A stretch of DNA of 64,000 bases from Chitinophaga sp. CF118 (GCF_900112615.1 NZ_FOMK01000014.1:62001-126000), one strand, 5' to 3'; positions 9,666-18,733 are shown, numbered from the stretch's first letter. The notes: generated by a model from the sequence alone, not told the origin. Numbers and translations are program-made.

Positions 9666-10374
9666 GATTAATTGTCTTATTGTAGATGATGAACCTATAG
9701 CAAGGGATATTATCAAAAACTATTGCGGGCATCTGGAACATCTAAACGTAATAGCCTCTTGTGGGAATGCACTGGAAGCCAAGGCGGTTTTACAGGCGCA
9801 GGCTGTTGATGTAATGTTTCTGGATATTAATATGCCTGTAATGGATGGGATATCCTTTGTGAAAACCATGAGGAATCCTCCGCAGATTATCTTTACAACG
9901 GCTTACAAAGAGTATGCGGTAGATGCATTTGATCTGGCAGCATGTGATTATCTCCTGAAACCCTTTTCTTTTGATCGTTTTATTATAGCTGTTGACAAAG
10001 CACTGGAAAAATTAAATGGAAACCAGCCGAAGGTTGTTTCTGAAAGCTCCAAACCAGCCGAAGATTTCATTTTTATAAAAACGGATGGTAAGATTTATAA
10101 GATCTATCATGATGATCTGCTGTATGCAGAAGCTCAGGGAAATTATACGAAAATAGTTACTACTACGAGTATCTTATTGCCGAAAATGCCTTTTTCTAAC
10201 TTTGAGGAGTTATTGCCCGGATCGCTTTTTTTGCGCAGTCACCGGTCCTTTATCATCAATAAATCTAAAATAGGGCATATTGAAGGGAACCGGGTATTTA
10301 TTAATAATACAGAAATTCCTATCGGGACTAATTACAAAGAGATTTTATTGAAAGAACTGGGATTTTCTAAATAA
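9658..10374 (+). CDS. LytTR-family response regulator
   Basis: This 238-residue protein is the partner of the upstream LytS-type kinase. The receiver domain (1-120) has the acidic pair VDDEP, the phospho-acceptor Asp56 in MFLDINMP, the conserved Thr in FTTAY and Lys in LKPFS. The LytTR DNA-binding domain (about 135-235) includes LYAEAQGNYTKI and FLRSHRSFIIN. The ATG overlaps the kinase stop codon region. Members of this family bind paired direct repeats near target promoters; no such repeat was identified with confidence here. A very long hairpin follows the stop codon. Confidence 0.93.
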   Translation: MNKINCLIVDDEPIARDIIKNYCGHLEHLNVIASCGNALEAKAVLQAQAVDVMFLDINMPVMDGISFVKTMRNPPQIIFTTAYKEYAVDAFDLAACDYLLKPFSFDRFIIAVDKALEKLNGNQPKVVSESSKPAEDFIFIKTDGKIYKIYHDDLLYAEAQGNYTKIVTTTSILLPKMPFSNFEELLPGSLFLRSHRSFIINKSKIGHIEGNRVFINNTEIPIGTNYKEILLKELGFSK

Positions 10375-10414
10375 AGTCCCCTGATCGCTTTCTATATAAT
10401 ATAAGAAAGAATAG

Positions 10415-10489
10415 AGGGGAGATATAGTCATCCTACGTTCATCCTACGTTTAAAACGTAGGATGAACGTAGGATGACTATATCTCCCCT
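10415..10489 (+). repeat. 36-bp perfect inverted repeat with 3-base loop
   Basis: Arms 10415-10450 and 10454-10489 are exact reverse complements around the loop taa. Each arm contains a tandem duplication of the 11-mer tcatcctacgt. The structure starts 40 bases after the LytTR stop codon. It is much longer than a usual intrinsic terminator and has no immediate T-run, although ctttacttatgctttttatt follows. It may end the LytS/LytTR transcript or protect its 3' end. Confidence 0.9.
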
Positions 10490-10641
10490 TTACTTATGCT
10501 TTTTATTTATTGAGCATCAGATTTCAATATAACTAATATATGGCGGACTTTAACCGCCACAGCCTTAAAAGGAATCAAATATTTAAGAGATACCTGGGCC
10601 GGATTTTATATTTGAGTCAAAAGTCTTTTTATTTTTTTATT

Positions 10642-10668
10642 TAATTAGCCGGCTAATTATTATATTTG
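10642..10668 (+). promoter_or_regulatory. marR promoter with overlapping palindromic operator
   Basis: An 18-bp perfect palindrome (taattagcc/ggctaatta, 10642-10659) directly abuts the -7 box TATATTTG (10661-10668), which fits the Bacteroidota TAnnTTTG consensus. The marR ATG starts 5 bases later, so the message is leaderless or nearly so. Binding of a MarR dimer here would block RNA polymerase, implying autorepression. A second copy of the palindrome core lies after the gene. Confidence 0.75.
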
Positions 10669-10672
10669 CACC

Positions 10673-11110
10673 ATGAACAAACCGCTTATGTGCAGTACCA
10701 TCAGTCATCTGCTGGTACAGATCAGTAAAGCGCACCGTAATAAGGGTAACCAGATGCTGGCCTGCTATGATTTGCATGCAGGACAGGAAATCTTTCTTCA
10801 GCAGGTACTATGCCGGCAGGGGATCACGATGAATGAACTGACAGATAATATGGAGGTAACGCCGGCAACGGTGACCCGGATGGCGGAGCGACTGGAAAAG
10901 AAAGGATTTTTAAAAAAGGAGAAATGTAATAAGGATCAACGTGTTGTACAGGTATTTCTGACCGAAAAGGGGGAGGAAGCTGCTAAACACATCACAGAAC
11001 AGACCTGGAACCGGCTGGAACAGCAAATGGTAAAAGACCTGAGCATGGAAGAACGTATGTTATTAAAAAGATTACTAATGCAGGTGTTGGAGAATCTGGA
11101 CGAAGAATAG
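10673..11110 (+). CDS. MarR-family transcriptional repressor
   Basis: A 145-residue winged-helix repressor: the dimerisation helices flank a central wHTH with MNELTDNMEVTPATVTRMAERLEKKGFL (recognition region about residues 55-82) and the wing DQRVVQVFLTEKG. Length is standard. It is bracketed by two copies of a palindrome with core attagccggctaat, one overlapping its own promoter and one lying before the AraC gene and efflux operon. This context predicts a drug- or phenolic-responsive repressor of the RND efflux genes, as in classic MarR systems. The ligand is not known. Confidence 0.93.
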   Translation: MNKPLMCSTISHLLVQISKAHRNKGNQMLACYDLHAGQEIFLQQVLCRQGITMNELTDNMEVTPATVTRMAERLEKKGFLKKEKCNKDQRVVQVFLTEKGEEAAKHITEQTWNRLEQQMVKDLSMEERMLLKRLLMQVLENLDEE

Positions 11111-11138
11111 GGCTTACCGGCTTTTTTTTGTAATATTA

Positions 11139-11152
11139 ATTAGCCGGCTAAT
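11139..11152 (+). promoter_or_regulatory. Second copy of the MarR-operator palindrome
   Basis: A 14-bp perfect palindrome (attagcc/ggctaat) identical in core to the one in the marR promoter. It lies about 30 bases after the marR stop codon and about 75 bases upstream of the TATTTTTG box (11228-11235) before the AraC gene. The best reading is a second MarR-binding site that links control of marR with the downstream AraC and efflux genes. Confidence 0.65.
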
Positions 11153-11227
11153 GATTAATCAGGTAAAGATTCCGGATAATTAAGTTATCAAGAGTAGAGA
11201 AATATTATGAAAATTGAACGGAAACTT

Positions 11228-11235
11228 TATTTTTG
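11228..11235 (+). promoter_or_regulatory. Candidate -7 box for the araC gene
   Basis: TATTTTTG matches TAnnTTTG. A TTG at about 11212 is a possible upstream element, though the spacing is short. A start here would give a leader of about 125 bases before the AraC ATG at 11366. Confidence 0.45.
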
Positions 11236-11365
11236 CACTATTATGATTTGTACCAAAGGTTAATACCAACTCTACCTGCTGCTTTTTAGAGATCATGTCA
11301 TCTGATCTGTCCAACCACTATGTGATTTACTGCAATACCCTTATTTAAAACAAACGGTTAGTATT

Positions 11366-12247
11366 ATGAAGAATAATGTAATCATACCTGTTTATAACTA
11401 TGTTGAATGCGCTGATGTGGCAAATCCTATCAAAGGATTCAACATTAACCGTACTACTTATCTCGTAAAACCGAGTGGTGTGACGGAACCTCATCGTCGT
11501 GTTAATTATAGTGTCACACTTGTCCTTTCAGGTGAGATTACCCAATTTATAGATTTCGAAAAATACACCGTAAAAGCGCCTGCTTTGATTCTGCTTTCAC
11601 CGGATCAGATTCATCAGTTTATGGGGGATAGTTTATGCGAGAGCGTTACAGTTTCTTTTGAGCAGGAATTCCTGATGGAAGAACCTTTGAGCGGAATGGT
11701 ATGCTGGGCAGCCTGTGTATTCCAGACACCTGTTATACAATTAACGGATGGTCAGCTGAAGGAACTGATGGCGTTTGCAAAACTGATGCTGAAAGAAACA
11801 GAACAACAGCAGCCATTACGTGAAGTGATAGTACGTAATTTACTAAATTCACTGTTGGCAGCATGCGCCCGTTTACCACAACGTGAAATTGAAACCGTGC
11901 AGGCCGATAATGTGCAGAACCGCATTGTACGTCAGTTTAAGGAACTATCAGACATACACTATAAGGATAAGACACAGGTAACGCATTATGCGGATATGAT
12001 GTATGTAACACCAGGGCATCTGAACGATACGATTAAATCTGTTGTGGGTAAAACTGCGAAACAGATCATTGATGAAAAACGTATCACAGAAGCAAAACGT
12101 TTGTTATTCTGGAATGAACATAGCATCAAAGAAATCGCGTGGCAGCTTAACTTTGAGGATGATGGTTACTTTAATCGCTTTTTTAAAAAACATACAGGTC
12201 ATACACCCGCTGTTTTCCAAAAAAGTATCCGTGAAAAGTACAATTAA
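11366..12247 (+). CDS. AraC-family regulator beside the RND efflux operon
   Basis: A 293-residue AraC protein with a cupin-type sensor domain (about 25-110, including the conserved LLSPDQIHQFM) and a C-terminal double HTH (about 190-290). The second HTH ends in NFEDDGYFNRFFKKHTGHTPAVFQ. It lies between marR and the efflux genes, all on the plus strand. About 330 bases separate it from the adaptor gene, so it may act as a second, activating input on the pump. Relatives with this sensor domain often sit next to RND or MFS exporters. The effector is unknown. Confidence 0.9.
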   Translation: MKNNVIIPVYNYVECADVANPIKGFNINRTTYLVKPSGVTEPHRRVNYSVTLVLSGEITQFIDFEKYTVKAPALILLSPDQIHQFMGDSLCESVTVSFEQEFLMEEPLSGMVCWAACVFQTPVIQLTDGQLKELMAFAKLMLKETEQQQPLREVIVRNLLNSLLAACARLPQREIETVQADNVQNRIVRQFKELSDIHYKDKTQVTHYADMMYVTPGHLNDTIKSVVGKTAKQIIDEKRITEAKRLLFWNEHSIKEIAWQLNFEDDGYFNRFFKKHTGHTPAVFQKSIREKYN

Positions 12248-12286
12248 TACCGTAATTAGTTAAATGCAATTCTTTTTAATACATAG

Positions 12287-12294
12287 TACTTTTG
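12287..12294 (+). promoter_or_regulatory. Candidate -7 box for the RND efflux operon
   Basis: TACTTTTG matches the Bacteroidota -7 consensus in the 330-base gap between araC and the adaptor gene. If used, the message would have an unusually long leader of about 280 bases before ATG 12578. That leader contains an open frame continuous with the adaptor (from 12437) that does not resemble an efflux protein. Confidence 0.45.
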
Positions 12295-12577
12295 TACAGT
12301 TCTTTAATAGTATAACGTCATTACAACGTTGTCATAAAATCGCAAGCCCATGAAGTATAATTATCGCGCCTGCTAATCTTTCTGATTTATTTCCTTAGCA
12401 GTAAAACAAATTGATGCCTGTTCGTAGTACGTAACTATGTTCCGGCTTTACTATCTCTTTCCTGTATCAGCCTGGAGAGATGACCTCTTAGATCCAATAG
12501 CTGTCAATATTGATTTATCATTAACTGCATTGTTTGCAGGATGGGCATCTATTGCAAAAAAAATAAAATATCATCGT

Positions 12578-13762
12578 ATGAACCAATTACTCAAACACAA
12601 CAACATGTATAAGCCAGCAGGCTTTATTTATACTATACTCTTCATGGCAGTATTAAGCAGCTGTGCTACATCTACTGCTAAAACAGAAATGGCTGGTCAG
12701 CCTGCTGCAGAATTGCCTGTATTTAAAGTAGCTGCTGTTCCTGCCACTACTTACCGCGAATACAATGCTTCCCTGGAAGGCAAGGTGAATGTGGAAATCC
12801 GTCCACAGGTGGATGGCTATCTTGATAAAATATACGTAGATGAAGGCGCTTATGTAAAAGCCGGTCAGCCGTTATTCAGGATCAACGAACGCACTTACCA
12901 GGAGCAGTTGAGCAATGCCTCTGCAAGTTTGCTGGCTGCACAAGCCAATGAAGAAAAAGCAGCTGTTGAAGTAAGCCGTCTTACTCCACTGGTACAGAAC
13001 AATGTGGTATCTGATGTTCAACTGAAAACAGCCACCGCCGCTTTTCAGGCAGCGAAAGCAAATGTTTCGCAGGCACAGGCAATGGTCAGCAATGCACGTA
13101 TCAACCTGGGCTATACGCTGATCACAGCTCCGGTGAGTGGTTACATTGGCAGAATTCCTTTTAAAACAGGTAGCCTGGTAGGAAGAGGAGAAACTCAGCC
13201 ATTAACATTGCTGTCTGACATCAACGAAGTATATGCTTACTTCTCCATGAGTGAAGTCGACTTCATTCAGTTTAAAAATAAAGTAGAAGGTAAAACCATT
13301 GCAGACAAAGTAAAGAAACTGCCTCCTGTAGAACTGGTGCTGGCTGATAATAGCATCTACTCTGAAAAAGGCCGTATTGAAACAATGGAAGGGCAGTTCG
13401 ACAAGAACATCGGTGCCATCAGCTTCCGTGCTGTATTCCCTAATGGATCAGGTTTATTGCGCTCCGGTAATACCGGCCGCGTAAAGATTCCTGAACAGTT
13501 TGCTGCCGCATTGGTGATTCCGCAGGAAGCTACCTTCGAATTACAGGATAAAGTATTTGTATTCACAGTGGGAGATAGTAACAAAGTGGCGAGCAAACCC
13601 ATCACAATCTCCGGCAGAAATGGATCATACTATTTTGTAGAGAAAGGCGTACAGGCAGGCGAAAGGGTTGTTTACACAGGACTGGACCGTTTACGTGATG
13701 GTGCTGTTATTGCACCGCAAGCCATGTCAATGGATAGTTTGCTGAAGCTGAAACCGCTTTAA
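12578..13762 (+). CDS. RND efflux periplasmic adaptor (membrane fusion lipoprotein)
   Basis: A 394-residue adaptor of the AcrA/MexA type. The N-terminus is a lipoprotein signal ending in the lipobox LSSC. The barrel-sandwich (biotinyl-lipoyl) half-motifs are VDGYLDKIYVDEGAYVKAGQ and APVSGYIGRIPF, separated by an alpha-helical hairpin rich in Ala and Gln. The C-terminal beta-barrel and membrane-proximal domains follow (DKVFVFTVGD, GLDRLRDGAVI). ATG 12605 is an alternative start that gives a more compact signal peptide. It is first in the three-gene operon with the inner-membrane pump and outer-membrane channel and would bridge the two in the periplasm. Confidence 0.93.
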   Translation: MNQLLKHNNMYKPAGFIYTILFMAVLSSCATSTAKTEMAGQPAAELPVFKVAAVPATTYREYNASLEGKVNVEIRPQVDGYLDKIYVDEGAYVKAGQPLFRINERTYQEQLSNASASLLAAQANEEKAAVEVSRLTPLVQNNVVSDVQLKTATAAFQAAKANVSQAQAMVSNARINLGYTLITAPVSGYIGRIPFKTGSLVGRGETQPLTLLSDINEVYAYFSMSEVDFIQFKNKVEGKTIADKVKKLPPVELVLADNSIYSEKGRIETMEGQFDKNIGAISFRAVFPNGSGLLRSGNTGRVKIPEQFAAALVIPQEATFELQDKVFVFTVGDSNKVASKPITISGRNGSYYFVEKGVQAGERVVYTGLDRLRDGAVIAPQAMSMDSLLKLKPL

Positions 13763-13878
13763 TCAAAATCACAGAAAGAAAGAGGATATATGCTGTTACG
13801 GCTGTAGTCCGGGGATCATACCCGGAACACGGTAAGGACATCCTATGACCGGATCTATCAGCTCATTCAAAAAAGATT

Positions 13879-16800
13879 ATGTTAAAAAAATTCATAGAAA
13901 GACCAGTACTGGCAACAGTGGTCTCTATTATACTGGTACTATTGGGATTATTGTCGCTGGTTACTTTACCGGTAACACAGTTCCCTGATATTGCTCCGCC
14001 ATGTGTGGCTGTTACAGCCTCTTACCCCGGGGCCAATGCCGAAGTGGTAGCCCGTTCAGTAGCTACTCCTATAGAAGAAGCCGTGAATGGTGTGGAGAAC
14101 ATGACATACATGACTTCCACATCTAACAATGATGGCTCCATGACTCTGAACGTATATTTTAAACTGGGTACAGATCCCGATCTGGCTGCTGTGAACGTAC
14201 AGAACCGTGTGGCTAAAGCTACCAGCATCTTACCGGTAGAAGTAGTAAATGCCGGTATCTCCACACAGAAACAACAGAACAGTATGATCCAGGTGGTAAA
14301 CCTGGTAAGTACATCGCCAGACTATGATGAAACATTTTTGCAGAACTATGCGAAGATTAACATCATCCCTGAAATACAACGTGTAACTGGTGTGGGACAA
14401 GCTTCCGTATTCGGTGGTAAAGATTACTCTATGCGTATATGGCTGCGCCCGGACAGGCTGGCTGCGAATAGTTTATCGCCGCAGGATGTACTGACTGCTA
14501 TCAAAGAACAGAATCTGGAAGCAGCTCCCGGCCGTTTTGGAGAAAACAGCCAGGAAGCTTTTGAATACATCATTAAGTATAAAGGTAAACTGAACCAGCA
14601 TGAGCAGTATGAAGACATTGTGCTGAAAGCAAATGCTGATGGTTCTTTACTCCGCTTGAAAGATGTGGCGAATGTTGAGTTTGGCTCATTTACTTATAGC
14701 AGTAATACCAGAGTAAATGATAAAGAGGGTATTGGTCTTGCCATCTATCAAACCGCAGGTTCCAATGCGAATGATATACAGGTAGCGGTTAATAAGCTGA
14801 TGAAAAAGGCAGCCCTGTCATTTCCAAAAGGTGTAGAGTATTTCAATATTTATAGTACTAAAGAATACCTGGATGAATCAATCGACCAGGTAAAACATAC
14901 ACTGATAGAAGCATTCATACTGGTATTTATAGTAGTATTCATCTTCCTGCAGGATTTCCGTTCTACATTAATTCCTGCCATCGCAGTGCCGGTTGCTATC
15001 ATAGGTACCTTCTTCTTTATGCAGTTGTTTGGGTTTACCATTAACCTGTTAACACTGTTTGCACTGGTACTGGCAATTGGTATAGTCGTCGATGATGCGA
15101 TTGTGGTGGTGGAGGCCGTCCATTCAAAGATGGAACGGATTAATATGTCGCCCAGGAATGCCACTATTACCAGTATGCAGGAGATTTCCGGTGCTATCAT
15201 TTCCATTACGATGGTGATGGCCGCGGTGTTCATTCCTGTAGGTTTTATGCAGGGCCCGGCCGGGGTATTTTACAGACAGTTTGCCTTCACACTGGCTATC
15301 GCCATCCTCATCTCTGCATTGAATGCATTGACTTTAAGTCCGGCGTTATGTGCATTGTTATTAAAGAACAATCATCATGACGGGCCTGATGGCAAGCATG
15401 TACAGAAAGGTTTTGGTAGCCGTTTCTTTTCAGCCTTCAATACAGGATTTGAAGCAGTGAGTTCCAAATATATTCACAGCCTGCGTTTCCTGGTAAGACA
15501 TAAATGGGTACCGCTTAGCGCTCTGGTAATTATACTTGGCATAACAGTATGGCTGGTAAGGAAAACACCTACCGGGTTTATACCCACAGAGGATAATGGT
15601 TTCGTGGTATACTCCATCACCATGCCTCCAGGTACTTCACTTCAACGCACCCGTCAGGTAGTAGCCAAGGTAGAAAAAGAGATGCATGATCTGGAATCTG
15701 TAAACAGTTACCTGAGCGTATCTGGTTTAAATATCATGACAAGCTCTATCAGTTCCAGTTATGCAGTAGGTTTTGTGAAACTGAAACAGCATGCAGACAG
15801 AGGAAAGGTGAAAGACCTGAAACAGGTAATGGGTATCATGCAGGGCAAACTGGCAGGGATCAAAGAAGCAAACATCTTCATGTTCAATATGCCTACCGTA
15901 CCGGGTTTCAGTAATGTGGACGGCTTTGAAGTAGTGTTGCAGGATCGTAACGGCGGACCGCTGGATAAACTGGCAGGAACGGCTTACGGTTTTATCGGAG
16001 AGCTGATGAAGAGAAAGGAGATCGCCTTTGCCTTTACCACTTTCAATGCGGGTAACCCTCAGTATAATGTGGAAGTTGATGAGAATAAAGCAAAACAGTT
16101 AGGCGTATCCGTTACCGATGTTCTGCAAACTATGCAGGTATATTATGGTAGTACTTTCGCTTCTGACTTCAATCGCTTTGGTAAATACTACCGTGTGATT
16201 GTACAGGCAGATATGGCCTCCCGTGCAGATCCGGCTACACTCAACGATATCTTTGTGAAGAATAGTGCCGGACAGATGGTACCTATCAATGCTATTGTGA
16301 AACTGGAAAGAGTATATGGTCCTGAAACAGTGACCCGTAATAACCTCTTTAATGCGGTAACGATTAATGGTCAGCCTAAACCAGGATACAGTTCCGGAGA
16401 TGCAATTAAGGCAGTAGAAGAAGTAGCAGCACAATACCTGCCCCGTGGTTATTCTTACGAGTGGGTAGGGATGACCAAAGAAGAAATATCTGCCGGCGGA
16501 CAGGCCGGGATTATCTTCCTGCTTTGTCTTGTGTTTGTATATTTCCTGTTGTCTGCACAATATGAAAGTTACATCCTTCCGTTCTCTGTAATCTTATCAA
16601 TACCACTGGGTATTTTCGGAGTATTCGTATTCATCAATCTGTTTGGTATTGATAACAATATTTATGTGCAGGTAGGTTTGATCATGCTGATAGGTTTGCT
16701 TGCAAAAAATGCGATCCTGATTGTGGAGTACGCCGTACAACGACGCCGTAGTGGAATGGGGCTGCTGGCCGCAGCATTGGAAGCATCGAAGTTGCGTTTA

Positions 16801-17031
16801 CGTCCTATCCTCATGACCTCCTTCGCCTTCATTGCTGGTTTAACACCGCTGATGAGAGCAACGGGATCGTCTGCACAGGGTAACCGATCTATCAGTACAG
16901 GAGCAGCGGGTGGTATGTTAACGGGTGTATTGCTCGGGATATTCGCCATACCGGTATTGTTCATCATCTTCCAGTTTCTCCAGGAAAAGATTAGTGGCAA
17001 ACCAGAAAAACGTGATGAGGCAGTAGTGTGA
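13879..17031 (+). CDS. RND multidrug efflux pump, HAE1 family inner-membrane subunit
   Basis: A 1050-residue pump of full family length with the 12-helix, two-loop RND layout. The N-terminus MLKKFIERPVLATVVSI begins helix 1. Helix 4 carries the proton-relay Asp pair in GIVVDDAIVVVEAVHSKME, and the second half has GLLAKNAILIVEYAVQ and RLRPILMTSFAFIAGLTPL. These match AcrB/MexB-type hydrophobe/amphiphile exporters. It lies 116 bases after the adaptor; that spacer contains a 6-bp stem (tccggg/cccgga, 13808-13826). It is 24 bases before the outer-membrane channel gene. It would use proton-motive force to expel drugs or other amphiphiles. Confidence 0.96.
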   Translation: MLKKFIERPVLATVVSIILVLLGLLSLVTLPVTQFPDIAPPCVAVTASYPGANAEVVARSVATPIEEAVNGVENMTYMTSTSNNDGSMTLNVYFKLGTDPDLAAVNVQNRVAKATSILPVEVVNAGISTQKQQNSMIQVVNLVSTSPDYDETFLQNYAKINIIPEIQRVTGVGQASVFGGKDYSMRIWLRPDRLAANSLSPQDVLTAIKEQNLEAAPGRFGENSQEAFEYIIKYKGKLNQHEQYEDIVLKANADGSLLRLKDVANVEFGSFTYSSNTRVNDKEGIGLAIYQTAGSNANDIQVAVNKLMKKAALSFPKGVEYFNIYSTKEYLDESIDQVKHTLIEAFILVFIVVFIFLQDFRSTLIPAIAVPVAIIGTFFFMQLFGFTINLLTLFALVLAIGIVVDDAIVVVEAVHSKMERINMSPRNATITSMQEISGAIISITMVMAAVFIPVGFMQGPAGVFYRQFAFTLAIAILISALNALTLSPALCALLLKNNHHDGPDGKHVQKGFGSRFFSAFNTGFEAVSSKYIHSLRFLVRHKWVPLSALVIILGITVWLVRKTPTGFIPTEDNGFVVYSITMPPGTSLQRTRQVVAKVEKEMHDLESVNSYLSVSGLNIMTSSISSSYAVGFVKLKQHADRGKVKDLKQVMGIMQGKLAGIKEANIFMFNMPTVPGFSNVDGFEVVLQDRNGGPLDKLAGTAYGFIGELMKRKEIAFAFTTFNAGNPQYNVEVDENKAKQLGVSVTDVLQTMQVYYGSTFASDFNRFGKYYRVIVQADMASRADPATLNDIFVKNSAGQMVPINAIVKLERVYGPETVTRNNLFNAVTINGQPKPGYSSGDAIKAVEEVAAQYLPRGYSYEWVGMTKEEISAGGQAGIIFLLCLVFVYFLLSAQYESYILPFSVILSIPLGIFGVFVFINLFGIDNNIYVQVGLIMLIGLLAKNAILIVEYAVQRRRSGMGLLAAALEASKLRLRPILMTSFAFIAGLTPLMRATGSSAQGNRSISTGAAGGMLTGVLLGIFAIPVLFIIFQFLQEKISGKPEKRDEAVV

Positions 17032-17055
17032 TCCTTAATAATAAAGTAATTAATA

Positions 17056-18471
17056 ATGCAACGAAAATATTTTAGTCTTTCATTCATTTCATTATTTATA
17101 GTTGTAGGACTGGCAGCTTGCCGGGTAGGGCGTGATTATAAACGTCCTGCCCTGGTTCTGCCGGATCAGTTCAGCGGTACCGCACCCTCAGATAGTAGTG
17201 TGGCGGGATTGGAATGGAAAAAGTTTTTTACAGATCCGGCATTGCAGGAATTGATTTCCCGTTCACTGACAGGTAACTACGATCTGCAGCTGGCATTGAA
17301 GCGTATAGAAAGTGCAGATGCATATGTGAAACAGGCGAAAGTGGGATGGTTACCATCTGTGAATCTGCAGGCATCAGCTTCCACTTCTATTCCTTCCAAG
17401 AACAGTCTGAATGGTACAAGTCTGAATTCGTTTTTAGGAACAGACCATATAGAAGATTATAGTTTGAATGCAGGATTGTCATGGGAAATTGATATATGGG
17501 GTAAGATCCGTCGCCGTAAGGAAGCAGCATTGGCCAGCTACCTGCAAACATACGAAGGTGCCCGCACTGTACAGACAGGGCTGGTGGCAGATATAGCCAA
17601 CAGTTATTATAACCTGCTGATGCTGGATGAGCAGTTGAAAATTGCCCGCAGAAATGTGGCTTTGAGTGATACGATTGTGCAGATGATCCGGTTACAGAAA
17701 ACAGCCGGTGAAGTAACAGAGCTCGCTGTTCAACAGGCAGTAGCTCAGTTGCAGACAGCAGCATTATTGATTCCTCAGTTGGAACAGGCACAGACTATCC
17801 AGGAAAATGCTATTCGCATTCTTTCAGGAGAATTGCCAGGTACTATTGCCCGGAGCAGTGAATTGAACAATGTGACCTTACGTGATTCATTGACAGCAGG
17901 TATTCCTGCAGCCATGATCAGCCGGAGGCCGGATGTACGGGCAGGAGAGATGGCGCTGGTAGCTGCCAATGCAAATGTTGGAGTAGCGCAGGCAAGTATG
18001 TATCCCTCATTGAATATTACAGCCAGTGGCGGTGTGAATGCTTTTAAAGCCAGTAAGTGGTTTACTTTACCAGCATCTTTGTTTGGTATGGCAGGAGCTG
18101 GTATTACGCAACCATTGTTCCAGCACAGACAGTTGAAAACGCAGCTGGAAGTAGCGCGTATTGAAAGAGAAGAAGCGGTGATCCGTTTCCGGCAGCTGGC
18201 ACTGGAAGCTATTGGAGAAGTAACCAATGCCTTGGTAAAACTGGATAAGCTGAAAGCACAACAGCAGATTGCCACAGATCAGGTGAATACCTTGTTGCTG
18301 GCTACGCAACAGGCACAGATGCTTTTCCGCAGCGGTATGGCAAATTACCTGGAAGTAATCACTGCACAGGGTAAATCCTTACAGGCAGGGCTTACACAGG
18401 CCGATATCACCCGGCAGCAACTCAGTGCTTCTGTAGAATTGTACAGAAGTCTTGGAGGTGGTTATCAATAA
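17056..18471 (+). CDS. TolC/NodT-family outer membrane efflux lipoprotein
   Basis: A 471-residue outer membrane factor with a lipobox (GLAAC) and the family start CRVGRDYKRP. Two repeated OEP halves contain long helices, and the motifs SWEIDIWGKIRRRKEAALA and ISRRPDVRAGE are typical of NodT/OprM proteins. It would form the trimeric exit duct for the upstream adaptor and RND pump. It is last in the operon; the intergenic region after it carries two hairpin structures before the convergent DsbA-like gene. Confidence 0.95.
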   Translation: MQRKYFSLSFISLFIVVGLAACRVGRDYKRPALVLPDQFSGTAPSDSSVAGLEWKKFFTDPALQELISRSLTGNYDLQLALKRIESADAYVKQAKVGWLPSVNLQASASTSIPSKNSLNGTSLNSFLGTDHIEDYSLNAGLSWEIDIWGKIRRRKEAALASYLQTYEGARTVQTGLVADIANSYYNLLMLDEQLKIARRNVALSDTIVQMIRLQKTAGEVTELAVQQAVAQLQTAALLIPQLEQAQTIQENAIRILSGELPGTIARSSELNNVTLRDSLTAGIPAAMISRRPDVRAGEMALVAANANVGVAQASMYPSLNITASGGVNAFKASKWFTLPASLFGMAGAGITQPLFQHRQLKTQLEVARIEREEAVIRFRQLALEAIGEVTNALVKLDKLKAQQQIATDQVNTLLLATQQAQMLFRSGMANYLEVITAQGKSLQAGLTQADITRQQLSASVELYRSLGGGYQ

Positions 18472-18540
18472 AACAGTTGTAATAGGTATATACGTTTTGT
18501 TATACCCCAAAACTTTATTTGAAGGTTACAAAAAAATTGA

Positions 18541-18588
18541 GGTTGACTAAAAGGGCCTCTCTCGCGGAGATGGAACTTTTAATCAACC
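18541..18588. other. Two-level RNA-like hairpin after the efflux operon
   Basis: The outer arms ggttgactaaaa (18541-18552) and ttttaatcaacc (18577-18588) pair with one mismatch on the plus strand, which becomes a G-U pair on the minus strand. An inner stem TCTC-GCG-GAGA (18560-18570) sits inside. On the minus strand the structure is followed by tcaattttttt, which resembles a terminator. It could mark the end of a small minus-strand RNA or simply be a spare terminator; no promoter was found. Confidence 0.4.
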
Positions 18589-18661
18589 CATAAAAAAATG
18601 AACAGTTAAAGAGTTACTTGTAAGTACAGAAAGGCTTGAAGAATCGATAGAAAGGAAAATT

Positions 18662-18688
18662 AACGTCGCAATTTGCGGCGTTTTTTTT
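18662..18688 (+). terminator. Intrinsic terminator for the efflux operon
   Basis: cgtcgcaa/ttgcggcg forms a short stem with one G-U pair followed directly by eight T residues on the plus strand, about 190 bases after the outer-membrane channel gene. Confidence 0.75.
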
Positions 18689-18692
18689 ATGG

Positions 18693-18726
18693 GTAAAAAA
18701 AAGGCCGTCTCTGAAGAGAAACAGCC
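18693..18726 (-). terminator. Intrinsic terminator for the DsbA-like gene
   Basis: On the minus strand ggctgt..ctc and gag.acggcc form an imperfect stem around ttca, followed by eight T residues. It lies directly after the stop codon of the thioredoxin-fold gene at 18734. Confidence 0.75.
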
Positions 18727-18733
18727 ATTCGTT

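Noticed and set aside
12437-12577. N-terminal extension of the efflux adaptor
   Set aside because: The extension would place about 47 residues before the lipoprotein signal, which would not be processed; ATG 12578 or 12605 fits.
14850-15233. Long antisense frames inside the RND pump, TolC, GH92 and WG-repeat genes
   Set aside because: They are shadows of strong coding sequence on the other strand, with low-complexity or unrealistic composition and no family features.
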